A stretch of 64,000 bases of DNA from Oscillospiraceae bacterium (GTDB lineage Bacteria > Bacillota > Clostridia > Oscillospirales > Ruminococcaceae): assembly GCA_015067185.1 (NCBI GenBank), contig SVMZ01000007.1, positions 31,533-95,532 on the forward strand, read 5' to 3'. Positions 1 to 8,456 of the stretch are shown one piece after another. The notes beneath the pieces are model-generated. The model searched no databases. It had not been told where the DNA came from and saw only the letters and a list, made by a program, of their open reading frames with translations. The position numbers and the translations under genes were made by a program. Each line of letters starts with the position of its first letter. The first letter of the stretch is position 1.

Positions 1-512
1 GAAAGGATGGTTACTCTGAGACCAAGTTGAGGTTTTTCTGCTGCCACAAAAAAACTTTGGAACAACAACTGCAAAATAAAAAAGGGAAGAGCTGCAAGGT
101 TGATGCGCGCATAAACAATACAGTTTCCAAGAAGGTCGCCCTCTGCTCCAAGAAGAATGGCAATGGGGCGAATGAAGAGGATGCCCAGTATGGCGAAGAT
201 GATACCTAAAAGAAAAGCTACGTAAATAAAGAGCGAAAAGTAGCTGTTGGATTTTTCGCTATCGCCTTCTCCAAGAGTTTTGGCGACGATAGCGGTACCG
301 CCGGTACCAAACATAAATCCAACGGTTGCCATAACCATTAAAAAGGGCATAATCAGATTGACGGCAGCGAAGGGAGTTTTTCCGGCAAAATTTGAGACAA
401 AAAAACCATCCACAACGCCATATATGGAGGTGAAGATCATCATAGCGATGGAGGGTAGGGTGAAACGAAGCAGTTTTCCGTAGGTAAAGTGATCTGAAAG
501 CTGAATATTCAT
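1..512 (-). CDS. MATE family multidrug/sodium antiporter, N-terminal part (partial)
   Basis: The reverse strand encodes about 170 residues starting MNIQLSDHFTYGKLLRFTLP and running off the left window edge. It begins with the MATE N-terminal pattern (LPSIAMMIFTSIYGVVDGFFV) and at least four hydrophobic helices follow, with the typical VNLIMPFLMV and GTGGTAIVAKTLGEGD stretches between helices. MATE proteins export cationic drugs or metabolites in exchange for Na+ or H+ at the cytoplasmic membrane. An AGGAG sits upstream of the ATG at 512. The gene lies 31 bp downstream of a MarR regulator on the same strand, so the two are probably one operon with the pump under MarR control. The substrate cannot be told from sequence. 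It is missing from the ORF track only because it is truncated. Confidence 0.9.
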   Translation of the reverse strand, partial: MNIQLSDHFTYGKLLRFTLPSIAMMIFTSIYGVVDGFFVSNFAGKTPFAAVNLIMPFLMVMATVGFMFGTGGTAIVAKTLGEGDSEKSNSYFSLFIYVAFLLGIIFAILGILFIRPIAILLGAEGDLLGNCIVYARINLAALPFFILQLLFQSFFVAAEKPQLGLRVTIL

Positions 513-543
513 TATGTTCTCCTGAAAAAATGAAAAAAATATA

Positions 544-981
544 TTATAAGAATAGAATCTGTTTCTGAAGAGAGGTGGTATATTTGGCCATAAGGCGAAT
601 ATGCATATCAATTTCTTCTTCTGTCCAATCTTCAAAAGCTGCAATCTCTGCATCATATAAGCGTTTGGCGGTTAGAGAAAGATAATCTTTTCCTTTAGCG
701 GTCAAAAGAACTCTTTTGCTGCGTCCTTTATATGCTTCCAGATAGAGAATATTGTCTTTCTCCAACTTGCGGATTGCCGAATTAACGGTTTGCTTGCTGA
801 TTCCGGATTGTTTGTAAATATCACTGAGCAGGCAGGTTTCTCCATGGTCATAGAGGGTATAGAGAATTCGCATAACACTGTCGGCCACGCCTATTTTAAA
901 GGCAGCCTGATGGTACAGTGCATCTGTTTCTGCAACATAATAATTGATTTGGTGGATTTTAGCCGAGGTATCACCGTGCAT
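544..981 (-). CDS. MarR family transcriptional regulator
   Basis: A 145-residue winged-helix protein. The central part (LLSDIYKQSGISKQTVNSAIRKLEKDNILYLE) is the MarR recognition helix region, followed by the basic wing (YKGRSKRVLLTAKGKDYL). The track starts at 1095, but the ATG at 981 (MHGDTSAKIHQ) has a strong CAGGAGAG ribosome site, and the longer form would start upstream of the promoter, so the short form is chosen. MarR dimers usually repress their own operon and release DNA on binding a small phenolic or cationic ligand. It is followed by a MATE pump, the usual target of such a repressor. A palindrome inside its promoter fits autorepression. Confidence 0.88.
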   Translation of the reverse strand: MHGDTSAKIHQINYYVAETDALYHQAAFKIGVADSVMRILYTLYDHGETCLLSDIYKQSGISKQTVNSAIRKLEKDNILYLEAYKGRSKRVLLTAKGKDYLSLTAKRLYDAEIAAFEDWTEEEIDMHIRLMAKYTTSLQKQILFL

Positions 982-1015
982 AATATCTCTCTCCTGTATG
1001 AAGTTATACTCAGGT

Positions 1016-1044
1016 ATTATAGTACGATTTCGTACATGCGTCAA
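1016..1044 (-). promoter_or_regulatory. Promoter of the MarR-MATE operon with embedded palindrome operator
   Basis: On the minus strand TTGACG (plus 1039-1044) and TATAAT (plus 1016-1021) are separated by exactly 17 bp. The spacer contains the perfect palindrome GTACGATTTCGTAC (1022-1035), placed so that a bound dimer would block RNA polymerase. The operator role is inferred from position and symmetry. Confidence 0.8.
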
Positions 1045-1090
1045 GTGTGACTTGTAAAAAGATTGTTTTATAAAGGCGGAACGGACACCT

Positions 1091-1135
1091 TTCATATAAA
1101 AAAGGACGAGATCTTCTCGTCCTTTTTTATATGAA
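1091..1135. terminator. Bidirectional terminator, 21-bp perfect stem
   Basis: A perfect inverted repeat with a 3-nt loop, whose GGACGAGA/TCTCGTCC core is flanked by A6 and T6. It lies about 45 bp after the PH-domain gene and just upstream of the MarR promoter, so it ends the four-gene operon coming from 5.7 kb. Confidence 0.85.
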
Positions 1136-1179
1136 AATTTGAATTGTAGGGCTATATACTTGTGAAAAACAAAAAAAGA

Positions 1180-1569
1180 TCAAAGCAGTTCGTGGTCATC
1201 GTCTGCGTCCATAAATTCACGGTTAGAGACACGCTTGATTTCACGCTGCTTTTCAACGAGATCAGAAATAATATTTTTGACCTCACGGGAATTTTTGATG
1301 TGCTTGATATCAAATTCAGGGGTGGATTTATCGGCAGAGCAGCAATGAATGGTACCAAGCCCAAACAGCCTTTCGCCAAAAGAACGGTTGAGGGTGAGGT
1401 CCATAATGCGGTAGAGACGTACTTCATCCTCTCGTTTATTGAAAAAACCTGTGGAGACGAGAAGCTTTTCTTCCTCAAGCATATACACGGTAAAAGACCA
1501 GGGAAGACCAAAAATGATGCGTTTTCTGTCTCTCCAGATATAGTTTTCCTGTTGTTGTTTTTTGGCCAT
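1180..1569 (-). CDS. Bacterial PH-domain (YdbS/bPH2-like) protein
   Basis: 129 residues, no clear membrane helix. The pattern IIFGLPWSFTVYMLEEEKLLVSTGFFNKREDEVRLYRIMDLTLNRSFGERLFGLGTI matches the bacterial PH domain (DUF304/bPH2), where a strand pair is followed by V.LYRI.DI....L.R.FG.G.I. The C-terminus (EFDIKHIKNSREVKNIISDLVEKQ) is the closing helix of that fold. The function of single bPH2 proteins is mostly unknown. The gene is last in the operon led by the aconitase-family gene, 30 bp after the AI-2E family gene, with a GAGGTG ribosome site. Confidence 0.75.
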   Translation of the reverse strand: MAKKQQQENYIWRDRKRIIFGLPWSFTVYMLEEEKLLVSTGFFNKREDEVRLYRIMDLTLNRSFGERLFGLGTIHCCSADKSTPEFDIKHIKNSREVKNIISDLVEKQREIKRVSNREFMDADDDHELL

Positions 1570-1599
1570 AAAAACACCTCATATTCAGAAAAGTTATTG

Positions 1600-2790
1600 T
1601 CAGAATTCAATGGGGTTTTTCTCAGACGCATATTCCCGTGTATTGATGGGCAGACCTTTTTCAATCAAGCGTCGGTTGAAATATTCCCGCATAAATGTGT
1701 AGAGAATTGCGAAAATAGGTACACCGATAAACATTCCCACAAAACCGAAGAGATCGCCGCCGACCAGAATGGCGAAGATGACCCAGAAAGGGGAAATTCC
1801 GGTGATATCGCCAATCACCTTGGGGGTAATAATGTTTCCTTCCAGCTGTTGGACGGCAAGAATGAAGAGAATAAACCAGATGACTTTACCCGGTGAGACG
1901 AGGAAGATCAGGACAGCACTGGGAATGGAACCAATAAACGGACCAAAATAAGGAATAATGTCGGTGATGCCGACAACCAATGCAATGAGCAGCGGATAGG
2001 GCATTCTCAGAACGATCATACCGATATAGCAGATCACAGTCATAATTACGGAGGTGAGCAGCTTACCGGTAATGAAACGGCTGAAGGTGACGTTGCTGGC
2101 ATCAGCCACCCGCAAAAGAGTACAGACCTGTTTCTCGGAAAGAACAGAGCAGGCGAACTTTTTGGCTTTGGCGAGAATTTTTTCTTTGCTGTAAAGAAAG
2201 TAAACAGAGATAACTAAGCCGATGAGACTGTCTGCAATGCCGGAGATAAGCTGTTTGGAAAAGTTGATTGCCCAAGGAACCGCCGAGTTAATGATGTTTT
2301 CCAGATTGGTGAACAGCTTATCCAGCTGAAGACCAAGGCCGTTATAGAAGTTTTGGAAAAGCTCGGAACGGGAAAAGAAATTTTCCAGAATGCGGTCCAA
2401 AGAATTGATGTAGCTTTCAATATTGTTTGCAAGAGAGACAAGGCTGTCATAAATTTGAGGGAGAACGATGGCAATCGCAGCGGTTGTAAGGGTAAGCAGC
2501 AGAATAATAGTGAGGGTGATGGAAAGAATTCTGCGCAGTTTGGGACGGGGTTTGCCTTTATCACAGAAAGAAAACAGTTTTTTATCAAAAAACATGACCG
2601 GAATATTGAGGATATAAGCGAGAGCAAAACCGATAAGAAAAGGAGACAAAAGAGAGAGAAGTTTTCCAAGTGTATCTTTTACCTCGTCAAACTTCTGAAT
2701 GAAAAAATAGAGGAGCAGACCAATGGCTACAACTACAACAGAAGAGAGAATCTTCACGGCAGTTTGTTTGCTGATTTCAAGCTTTTTCAT
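1600..2790 (-). CDS. AI-2E family membrane transporter
   Basis: 396 residues with about eight hydrophobic segments. It starts with a helix (VKILSSVVVVAIGLLLYFFIQ), has a long amphipathic central part (residues about 110-170), and ends with the family signature (ITDIIPYFGPFIGSIPSAVL, then LEGNIITPKVIGDITGISPFWVIFAILVGGDLFGFVGMFIGVPIFAIL). The family (formerly UPF0118) includes TqsA and Na+/H+ antiporters, and the substrate is not predictable. Length is normal for the family. It lies 29 bp after the HAD gene and 30 bp before the PH-domain gene, in one operon. GGGAGG precedes the ATG. Confidence 0.88.
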   Translation of the reverse strand: MKKLEISKQTAVKILSSVVVVAIGLLLYFFIQKFDEVKDTLGKLLSLLSPFLIGFALAYILNIPVMFFDKKLFSFCDKGKPRPKLRRILSITLTIILLLTLTTAAIAIVLPQIYDSLVSLANNIESYINSLDRILENFFSRSELFQNFYNGLGLQLDKLFTNLENIINSAVPWAINFSKQLISGIADSLIGLVISVYFLYSKEKILAKAKKFACSVLSEKQVCTLLRVADASNVTFSRFITGKLLTSVIMTVICYIGMIVLRMPYPLLIALVVGITDIIPYFGPFIGSIPSAVLIFLVSPGKVIWFILFILAVQQLEGNIITPKVIGDITGISPFWVIFAILVGGDLFGFVGMFIGVPIFAILYTFMREYFNRRLIEKGLPINTREYASEKNPIEF

Positions 2791-2819
2791 TCTTTCGCCT
2801 CCCTTTTACAGATTAGAAA

Positions 2820-3470
2820 TCAGATGTTGGCAAGAACATCGGGAAGTTCAATAATCTTTTGGATAACACGGATGGCACCGGCCTGACTGAGTTCGTCGGC
2901 AGTAAAGGTACCGGGCACACCGATACATTCTGCACCTGCCCGGATTCCGGCTGTAATACCGGCAACAGCATCCTCAATGACAAAGCAGTTGGCGGGATCT
3001 TCTCCCATAGCCTGAGCGGTGGTGATATAGATTTCGGGATCTGGTTTCTTCTTTTCCACATCGCTGCCGGTGGTGACAACTTCAAAATCTTCAGGAGTGA
3101 CACCGACGCAGCGAAGGTTGATGCAAACCTTGGTATGGTCTGCAGCAGAAGCAACAGCAATGCGATAGCCGCGACGTTTCAGTTCCATCAGCATCTCTTT
3201 TGTGCCCTCAGTCACTTCCACGAGATCACCGGCCAGTTGGTCATAGATCTCATAAGAGCGGATTTTCATTTCTGGGACATATTCTCCGCCATGTTTGGCA
3301 ACCACACCGCCGATGAACTTGTCTTCACCCATACCGGTGAATTCGATGAAATCCTCGTGTTCAGCGGTAATGTTCCATTCTTTGAGAGCAAGAATGGCGG
3401 AATGCCGCATGCAGTATTCCGAGTTGACGAGAACACCGTCCATATCAAACATAATGGCTTTTTTGCTCAT
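2820..3470 (-). CDS. HAD family phosphatase/phosphoglucomutase-like hydrolase
   Basis: 216 residues. Motif I is FDMDGVLVNSEY with the nucleophile and acid/base aspartates, a Ser in VASAADHT serves as motif II, K in EKKKPDPEIY is motif III, and VIEDAVAGITAGIRAGAE is motif IV. This is the beta-phosphoglucomutase/sugar-phosphatase subgroup with a helical cap. The start was moved from 3509 to the ATG at 3470 because the longer form overlaps the upstream gene and the HAD fold begins at MSKKAIMF. It begins just after the stop of the aconitase-family gene, so the two are probably co-translated. It probably acts on a small sugar or organic phosphate, identity unknown. Confidence 0.85.
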   Translation of the reverse strand: MSKKAIMFDMDGVLVNSEYCMRHSAILALKEWNITAEHEDFIEFTGMGEDKFIGGVVAKHGGEYVPEMKIRSYEIYDQLAGDLVEVTEGTKEMLMELKRRGYRIAVASAADHTKVCINLRCVGVTPEDFEVVTTGSDVEKKKPDPEIYITTAQAMGEDPANCFVIEDAVAGITAGIRAGAECIGVPGTFTADELSQAGAIRVIQKIIELPDVLANI

Positions 3471-3472
3471 TT

Positions 3473-5722
3473 TCAGTTGTTCTGCTCCTTGTAAAAGTTG
3501 ATAAGGCAACCAGCGAGGATGATCTTACGCTCGTCGTCGGTAAGTCCTGCAAGCTTCATGGTAAAGGGCAGTGCCTTTCCGTCGCGGAGGATGTAGGCGG
3601 AGATCTCTTCACGTTTTTCAGCAACGGCAGAACGGATATCGGTGATAAAGAGGAAGTCGCCGTCTTCGAAAGCCGGGTCGCCGTCAATGATGAAGGGGAG
3701 CATGCCCCAGTTGATCAGGTTGCTGCGGTAACGTTTGGTAGCATATTCGTTGGCGATGTTGGCCCAACCGCCGAGAACCTTCTGGCAGGAAGCGGCCTGC
3801 TCACGGGCAGAACCATCGCCGGGCTTAATGGCAAAGATGGTGCTTCCAATACCGGTATCAAGGGCAGAGAGATCTGCCTTGATGGTCTGGGCGGTCTTGA
3901 AAGCATCAGCCAGACCGGCAGCAAGGGGAAGAGGATCACTGCCGGCAAGTCTTGCCTTTTCTGCGCCCTGAACTTCCTTGGCTTTGCCGACATAGTCGGG
4001 AGCTTTGCGGGAGAGAGTGAATTCGGCAAGCTTGAGGGGATTGGAGCGATAGGAAGAGGTCTCACCGGAGGGGATAAGCTCGTCGGTAGTGGTGACGGGA
4101 TCGTTGATCTTGCAGACTACCTTGAGGAAAAGATTCTCAGTGAGGGGAGACATCTCGGGCCAGTCGGCAATGTTGGGACCAAAGCGCAGGGGGATGGAGT
4201 CGTCAGCTTTACCGAAGCCAAAATAGCAGCGGTTCTGGTATACGTTACCGTCAAAGTTATATTTTACTTCAGGAGTTTTGAAGTCGATATCGGTAGCAGG
4301 GGTAAGCAGACCTTTGTTTGCAGCGGTGGCGGCGATGGAGCGGGCATCCATCAGCGCAACGGATGCGATCTGCCCGTCACCGGGCTTGGAGCCTTCGCGG
4401 TTGGGGAAGTTGCGGGTGGAGTGACGGATGCTCAGTGCATTATTGGCGGGGACATCGCCGGCACCGAAACAGGGACCGCAGAAAGCGGTGCGAATGGTGG
4501 CGCCTGCACCCACGAGAGAGGAGAGGGAGCCGTTTCTCATCAGCTCGAGGAAGACAGGCTGGCTGGAGGGGTAGACACTAAGGGCGAAATCGCCGTTGCC
4601 GATGGAGCTGCCATTCAGGATGGAAGCAGCGGCGACAAGGTTTTCAAAGGTACCGCCGGCGCAGCCTGCAATAACACCCTGGTCAATGCGGAGCTTGCCG
4701 TTTTCCAGTTTGTTGGTGAGGACAAAATCCTTTTTGCCGAGAGAATCAGCAGCATATTTTTCAACGCCGCGGAGGATATCGCCTGCGTTGCGGTTAAAAT
4801 CTTCGATTGTGTAGGCGTTGCTGGGATGGAAGGGCAGAGCAATCATCGGCTTAATTTTGCCAAGGTCAACCTTGACAAGGCAGTCATAGTAGGCGATCTC
4901 TGCCGGGGCCAGCTTTTTGTAATCGTTGGCACGACCATGCATGGCAAGGAATTCTTCCGTTTTGGAATCGGTCATCCAGATGGAGGTGAGACAGGTAGTC
5001 TCGGTGGTCATAACGTCGATGCCGTTGCGGAAATCCATGCTGAGACCGGCAATGCCGGGGCCAATGAATTCCATGACCTTGTTTTTGACAAAGCCGTTGG
5101 CAAATACGGCACCGATGATGGCGAGAGCCACGTCCTGCGGGCCAACACCGGGAGCAGGAGTGCCTTCCAGATAGATACCGGCTACCTTGGGCATATCTAC
5201 ATCATATGTACGGCTGAGCAGCTGTTTAACCAGTTCAGGACCGCCTTCGCCGATAGCTATGGTGCCCAGAGCACCATAGCGGGTGTGGCTGTCGGAGCCA
5301 AGGATCATCTTTCCGCAGCCGGCCATCATTTCACGCATATACTGGTGAATAACGGCCTGGTGGGCAGGAACATAGTTGCCTCCGTATTTCTTTGCAGCAG
5401 AGAGACCGAAGAGGTGGTCATCCTCGTTGATGGTACCGCCGACTGCACACAGACTGTTGTGGCAGTTGGTAAGAACATAAGGGATAGGGAATTTGGTGAG
5501 TCCGCTGGCACGTGCGGTCTGTATAATACCGACATAGGTAATGTCGTGAGAGGTAAGTGCATCAAATTTAATGCGGAGTTTTTCATCGTTGCCGGAGGTG
5601 TTGTGAGCAGTCAGGATAGAATAAGCCATCGTACCGCGTTTGGCGGCAGCAGCATCCTTGCCGTCAGCAAGAATTTCAAGTCCGTTGGAGACGAAAACTC
5701 CCTGATCGTAGAGTTTTATCAT
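3473..5722 (-). CDS. Aconitase-family hydratase (YbhJ-like)
   Basis: 749 residues, close to the length of E. coli YbhJ and shorter than AcnA/AcnB. Aconitase fold features include [16 protein letters not shown] near residue 150. The iron-sulfur ligand cysteines are in [14 protein letters not shown] and [10 protein letters not shown], and the C-terminal swivel domain is present. Classical members interconvert citrate and isocitrate through a 4Fe-4S cluster; the substrate of YbhJ-like hydratases is not established. It leads an operon with a HAD phosphatase, an AI-2E protein and a PH-domain protein. No isocitrate dehydrogenase or citrate synthase lies nearby, so a TCA role is not supported by context. 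The ribosome site is AAGGAG. Confidence 0.85.
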   Translation of the reverse strand: MIKLYDQGVFVSNGLEILADGKDAAAAKRGTMAYSILTAHNTSGNDEKLRIKFDALTSHDITYVGIIQTARASGLTKFPIPYVLTNCHNSLCAVGGTINEDDHLFGLSAAKKYGGNYVPAHQAVIHQYMREMMAGCGKMILGSDSHTRYGALGTIAIGEGGPELVKQLLSRTYDVDMPKVAGIYLEGTPAPGVGPQDVALAIIGAVFANGFVKNKVMEFIGPGIAGLSMDFRNGIDVMTTETTCLTSIWMTDSKTEEFLAMHGRANDYKKLAPAEIAYYDCLVKVDLGKIKPMIALPFHPSNAYTIEDFNRNAGDILRGVEKYAADSLGKKDFVLTNKLENGKLRIDQGVIAGCAGGTFENLVAAASILNGSSIGNGDFALSVYPSSQPVFLELMRNGSLSSLVGAGATIRTAFCGPCFGAGDVPANNALSIRHSTRNFPNREGSKPGDGQIASVALMDARSIAATAANKGLLTPATDIDFKTPEVKYNFDGNVYQNRCYFGFGKADDSIPLRFGPNIADWPEMSPLTENLFLKVVCKINDPVTTTDELIPSGETSSYRSNPLKLAEFTLSRKAPDYVGKAKEVQGAEKARLAGSDPLPLAAGLADAFKTAQTIKADLSALDTGIGSTIFAIKPGDGSAREQAASCQKVLGGWANIANEYATKRYRSNLINWGMLPFIIDGDPAFEDGDFLFITDIRSAVAEKREEISAYILRDGKALPFTMKLAGLTDDERKIILAGCLINFYKEQNN

Positions 5723-5755
5723 AGTATTACTCCTTAAAATAAAATATACTCTTTT

Positions 5756-5784
5756 ATTTTACCACGTTAAAGTTATTTTGGCAA
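5756..5784 (-). promoter_or_regulatory. Promoter of the aconitase-family operon
   Basis: On the minus strand TTGCCA (plus 5779-5784), a 17-bp spacer and TAAAAT (plus 5756-5761), followed by an AT-rich stretch and AAGGAG before the ATG at 5722. Confidence 0.65.
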
Positions 5785-5843
5785 TGTGGTTATGTGAGAA
5801 GAAGGTCAAAAAGTTTCATTTTTTCGGATTTTCAGAAAATGTA

Positions 5844-6542
5844 TCAGGAATCCGAGATATCGTCGTCTGCCTGAGAGATATGGCAAAGGTTATAACAGTA
5901 GAGTTTTCCCCTCTTGCTGTTGTCGCAGAGAAAAATGCGGCGGCGGCTCTGTTCAAACATAACACGGCGAATACCGGTTTCTTCCGCTGAGGAATCGGTA
6001 ATCATTCCTTCTTCGGAGATACCCAGGCTGGAGAAAAAGAAGAGGTCGGCATTAAAACGGCGGATAAAATCGGTGGCATAATCACCGATATAGGCGAGGG
6101 AGTTGTGCAGCATCAATCCGCCGGTGCAGTAGACCGTGTGGTTAAGGGGCCGCAGTTCCTGTGAGGTTTTGAGTCCATTGGTAATGACAGTCAGATTTTT
6201 GAATTGCTCAAAGTAAGGGATAAGATACATGGCGGTGGAGGAGGCATCCATGAAAATCACCTGACCGTCACGGAGGTATTTGGCAGCCTTGGCGGCGATG
6301 AGGCGTTTGGCTTCCACATTCTGCTGCTCCCGCAGATAGAGCGGAACCTCTCTGCTCACACCATCAATGAGCACAACACCGCCATGGATGCGTCTGACAA
6401 AGCCGCGCCGTTCCAGCTCATTCAGGTCGCGGCGGACGGTAGCCTCGCTGACGTAGAGATGGGTGGAGAGCTTTTTTACGGTAGCCGTTTGGGTTTGACG
6501 GAGGAGAGCAAGGATCTGTTCAAGACGTTCCATTTCAAACAT
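5844..6542 (-). CDS. DeoR/GlpR family transcriptional regulator
   Basis: 232 residues. The N-terminal HTH (QTATVKKLSTHLYVSEATVRRDLNELERRGFVRRIHGGVVL) is the DeoR signature. The C-terminal sensor domain (AAKYLRDGQVIFMDASSTAMYLIPYF, then VITNGLKTSQEL) is the ISOCOT fold that binds phosphorylated sugars. The start was set at the ATG at 6542 (MFEMERLEQ), nine bases after AGGA; the track's ATG at 6551 abuts that site. It is transcribed away from the epimerase-dehydrogenase-kinase operon and is its likely repressor, with a sugar phosphate as inducer. Confidence 0.88.
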   Translation of the reverse strand: MFEMERLEQILALLRQTQTATVKKLSTHLYVSEATVRRDLNELERRGFVRRIHGGVVLIDGVSREVPLYLREQQNVEAKRLIAAKAAKYLRDGQVIFMDASSTAMYLIPYFEQFKNLTVITNGLKTSQELRPLNHTVYCTGGLMLHNSLAYIGDYATDFIRRFNADLFFFSSLGISEEGMITDSSAEETGIRRVMFEQSRRRIFLCDNSKRGKLYCYNLCHISQADDDISDS

Positions 6543-6603
6543 AGCTGTCATTCCTGTTCATGAGTGATTGAATGTGATTGTTTTTGCTTGAATGCTGCAA
6601 TAG

Positions 6604-6685
6604 CTTGCAAATTTATCGGCGGGTATTGCGTTAAAATGCGGAAAAGTATATAATCAATATAGCATATCGATCAAAAACTTGCAAG
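6604..6685 (+). promoter_or_regulatory. Promoter and candidate DeoR sites of the sugar operon
   Basis: TTGCGT (6626-6631), a 17-bp spacer and TATAAT (6649-6654) form a good promoter for the operon starting at 6725. CTTGCAA occurs at 6604-6610 and the palindrome CTTGCAAG at 6678-6685, one on each side of the promoter. Repressor loops often use such paired sites, but assigning them to the DeoR protein is inference. Confidence 0.6.
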
Positions 6686-6724
6686 AGATAAAGGAATATT
6701 GATAAGGAAAAAGGAGAGCGAAGA

Positions 6725-7396
6725 ATGAATAAAGCGATGTTGGCGCCTTCCATGATGTGTATATCCGAGTGGAGAGGTGCAGAGAAAGCACTGGATGAAC
6801 TGGAAAAAGGAAAAATAGAACTTCTGCATGTGGATGTCATGGACGGTATTTTTGTTCCCAACCTGATGATTGGAACAGAGAGCACCAAAAATCTGCGTAA
6901 AGCCAGCAGCATACCGCTGGATATCCATCTGATGATAGAAAGACCGGAAGACAAATTGGATTGGTTTGATATTCAGCCGGGAGAATTTGTTTCTGTTCAT
7001 GCGGAGAGCACCAAGCATCTGCAGCGTGTTCTTGCCAAAATCCGCTCTTACGGGGCCAGGCCCATGGCAGCCCTTAACCCTGCCACACCGCTCTGTATGA
7101 TTGAAGAGGTTCTGGACGATGTAGATGCAGTGCTTTTGATGACAGTTAACCCTGGATATGCGGGACAGAAGCTGGTGGTGCAGACACTGGATAAAATCCG
7201 CCGTCTGCGTGAGATGTTGGATAAGAGCGGAAGAGAAAAGGTATTGATCGAAGTGGATGGCAACGTCAGCTTTGAGAATGCGGTAAAAATGCGTGCGGCG
7301 GGTGCGGATATTTTTGTCTGCGGTTCCTCCAGCATTTTCTGCAAGGATACCCCGATTGAAGAGAATATCCGCCGTTTCAGAGCGTGCGTGGAATAA
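6725..7396 (+). CDS. Ribulose-phosphate 3-epimerase family protein
   Basis: 223 residues, TIM barrel. Diagnostic stretches are LLHVDVMDGIFVPNLMIG (catalytic Asp and metal His), LDIHLMIERPE, VNPGYAGQKL and VDGNVSFENAVKMRAAGADIFVCGSS (second catalytic Asp and phosphate-binding loop). The family interconverts ribulose 5-phosphate and xylulose 5-phosphate; the relative AlsE acts on allulose 6-phosphate. It is the first gene of an operon with a polyol-type dehydrogenase and a ribulokinase-like kinase, so it is probably a pathway-specific epimerase and not the housekeeping Rpe. The ribosome site is GGAGAG. Confidence 0.85.
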   Translation: MNKAMLAPSMMCISEWRGAEKALDELEKGKIELLHVDVMDGIFVPNLMIGTESTKNLRKASSIPLDIHLMIERPEDKLDWFDIQPGEFVSVHAESTKHLQRVLAKIRSYGARPMAALNPATPLCMIEEVLDDVDAVLLMTVNPGYAGQKLVVQTLDKIRRLREMLDKSGREKVLIEVDGNVSFENAVKMRAAGADIFVCGSSSIFCKDTPIEENIRRFRACVE

Positions 7397-7418
7397 GAGA
7401 AAACAGGGAGTGATCAGA

Positions 7419-8456
7419 ATGAAAGCGGTCAGACTGCATGCCATCGGTGATATCCGATGCGATAATATAGAGATTCCGGTGCCGCACGGTGAAGAACTGC
7501 TGCTGAAGGTGGGAGCCTGCGGTGTATGCGGATCCGACCTGCCCAGAACCTTTGAACACGGTACCAGCAGCGGAAAATATCCACTGACTATCGGTCATGA
7601 ATTTGCGGGAGAGGTGGTTGCTGTCGGCGAGAAGGCAGATAAATCACTGATTGGAGCCAAAGGGGCTATTTTCCCGTTGATTCCCTGTCGCAAATGTGAT
7701 CCCTGCGTGACAGGCAAATATGCCATGTGCGAAAACTACGACTATCTCGGTTCGAGAAGCGACGGTGGTTTTGCGGAATATTGCCTGATTCCCTCCGCAT
7801 GGCACCTGATTCGTTCCCAGTCTGCTCCGATGGAGCTGTTGGCCATGACCGAGCCTGCCTGTGTGGCACAGCATGCCGTGCGCCGTGCAAAAGTTACTGC
7901 CGGACAGTGTGTGGTTATTTTTGGTGCAGGCCCTATCGGAATTATGGCTGCAAGATGGGTACGTATTTTTGGTGCGGAGCCGATTTTGGTGGATATCGTA
8001 GCTGAAAAGGTAGCCTTTGCAAAAGAAAAAGGGTTTATGGCGGTCAATTCCCGCGAAGAAGAACTGCTCGGGGCGATCCGGACATATAACAGAGGCCGTC
8101 TCGCCGATGCAGCCATTGAGGGAACCGGTTCGGGCAAAGCCTTGGTCAGCTGTGTGGAAAGTGTTCATGCCGGCGGATGCATTTCCCTGTTGGGCAACCC
8201 CATGGGCAACACCGAAATTCCGCTTAAAATACACAGCATGATGCTCCGTAAAGAGGTGGAGATTAACGGCGTATGGAACTCCAGCCGGGCACCCTATCCC
8301 GTGGATGAGTGGAAATACACCGTCAGAATGATGGACGAAGGAAAATTTGAGGCGGCTGATCTGATCACCGACAGACCCTCCCATGAAGAGCTGCCCGCAA
8401 TATTGAAAGAACTGAAAGACGGAACAAGAAAATCGATTAAGGTGATGTGTATATGA
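7419..8456 (+). CDS. Zinc-dependent alcohol/polyol dehydrogenase (medium-chain)
   Basis: 345 residues. GACGVCGSDLP and GHEFAGEVVAVG carry catalytic zinc ligands, the C..C..C cluster in PLIPCRKCDPCVTGKYAMCENY holds the structural zinc, and VIFGAGPIGIMAARW is the NAD(P) Rossmann motif. The pattern is closest to sorbitol, L-threonine or galactitol-1-phosphate dehydrogenases. The start was moved to the ATG at 7419 (MKAVRLHAIGD); the track's longer form overlaps the epimerase. It ends in a 4-bp ATGA overlap with the kinase. With kinase and epimerase it would oxidise a pentitol to a ketopentose, but the substrate is inferred. Confidence 0.88.
   Translation: MKAVRLHAIGDIRCDNIEIPVPHGEELLLKVGACGVCGSDLPRTFEHGTSSGKYPLTIGHEFAGEVVAVGEKADKSLIGAKGAIFPLIPCRKCDPCVTGKYAMCENYDYLGSRSDGGFAEYCLIPSAWHLIRSQSAPMELLAMTEPACVAQHAVRRAKVTAGQCVVIFGAGPIGIMAARWVRIFGAEPILVDIVAEKVAFAKEKGFMAVNSREEELLGAIRTYNRGRLADAAIEGTGSGKALVSCVESVHAGGCISLLGNPMGNTEIPLKIHSMMLRKEVEINGVWNSSRAPYPVDEWKYTVRMMDEGKFEAADLITDRPSHEELPAILKELKDGTRKSIKVMCI

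Noticed and set aside
1152-1896. Overlapping ORFs of 170 aa (minus) and 244 aa (plus)
   Set aside because: They are shadows of the PH-domain and AI-2E genes in other frames; their sequences have no family features.
4421-5737. 438-aa plus-strand ORF opposite the aconitase gene
   Set aside because: Antisense shadow of a strongly coding gene; composition is typical of reverse-frame artefacts and there is no ribosome site.
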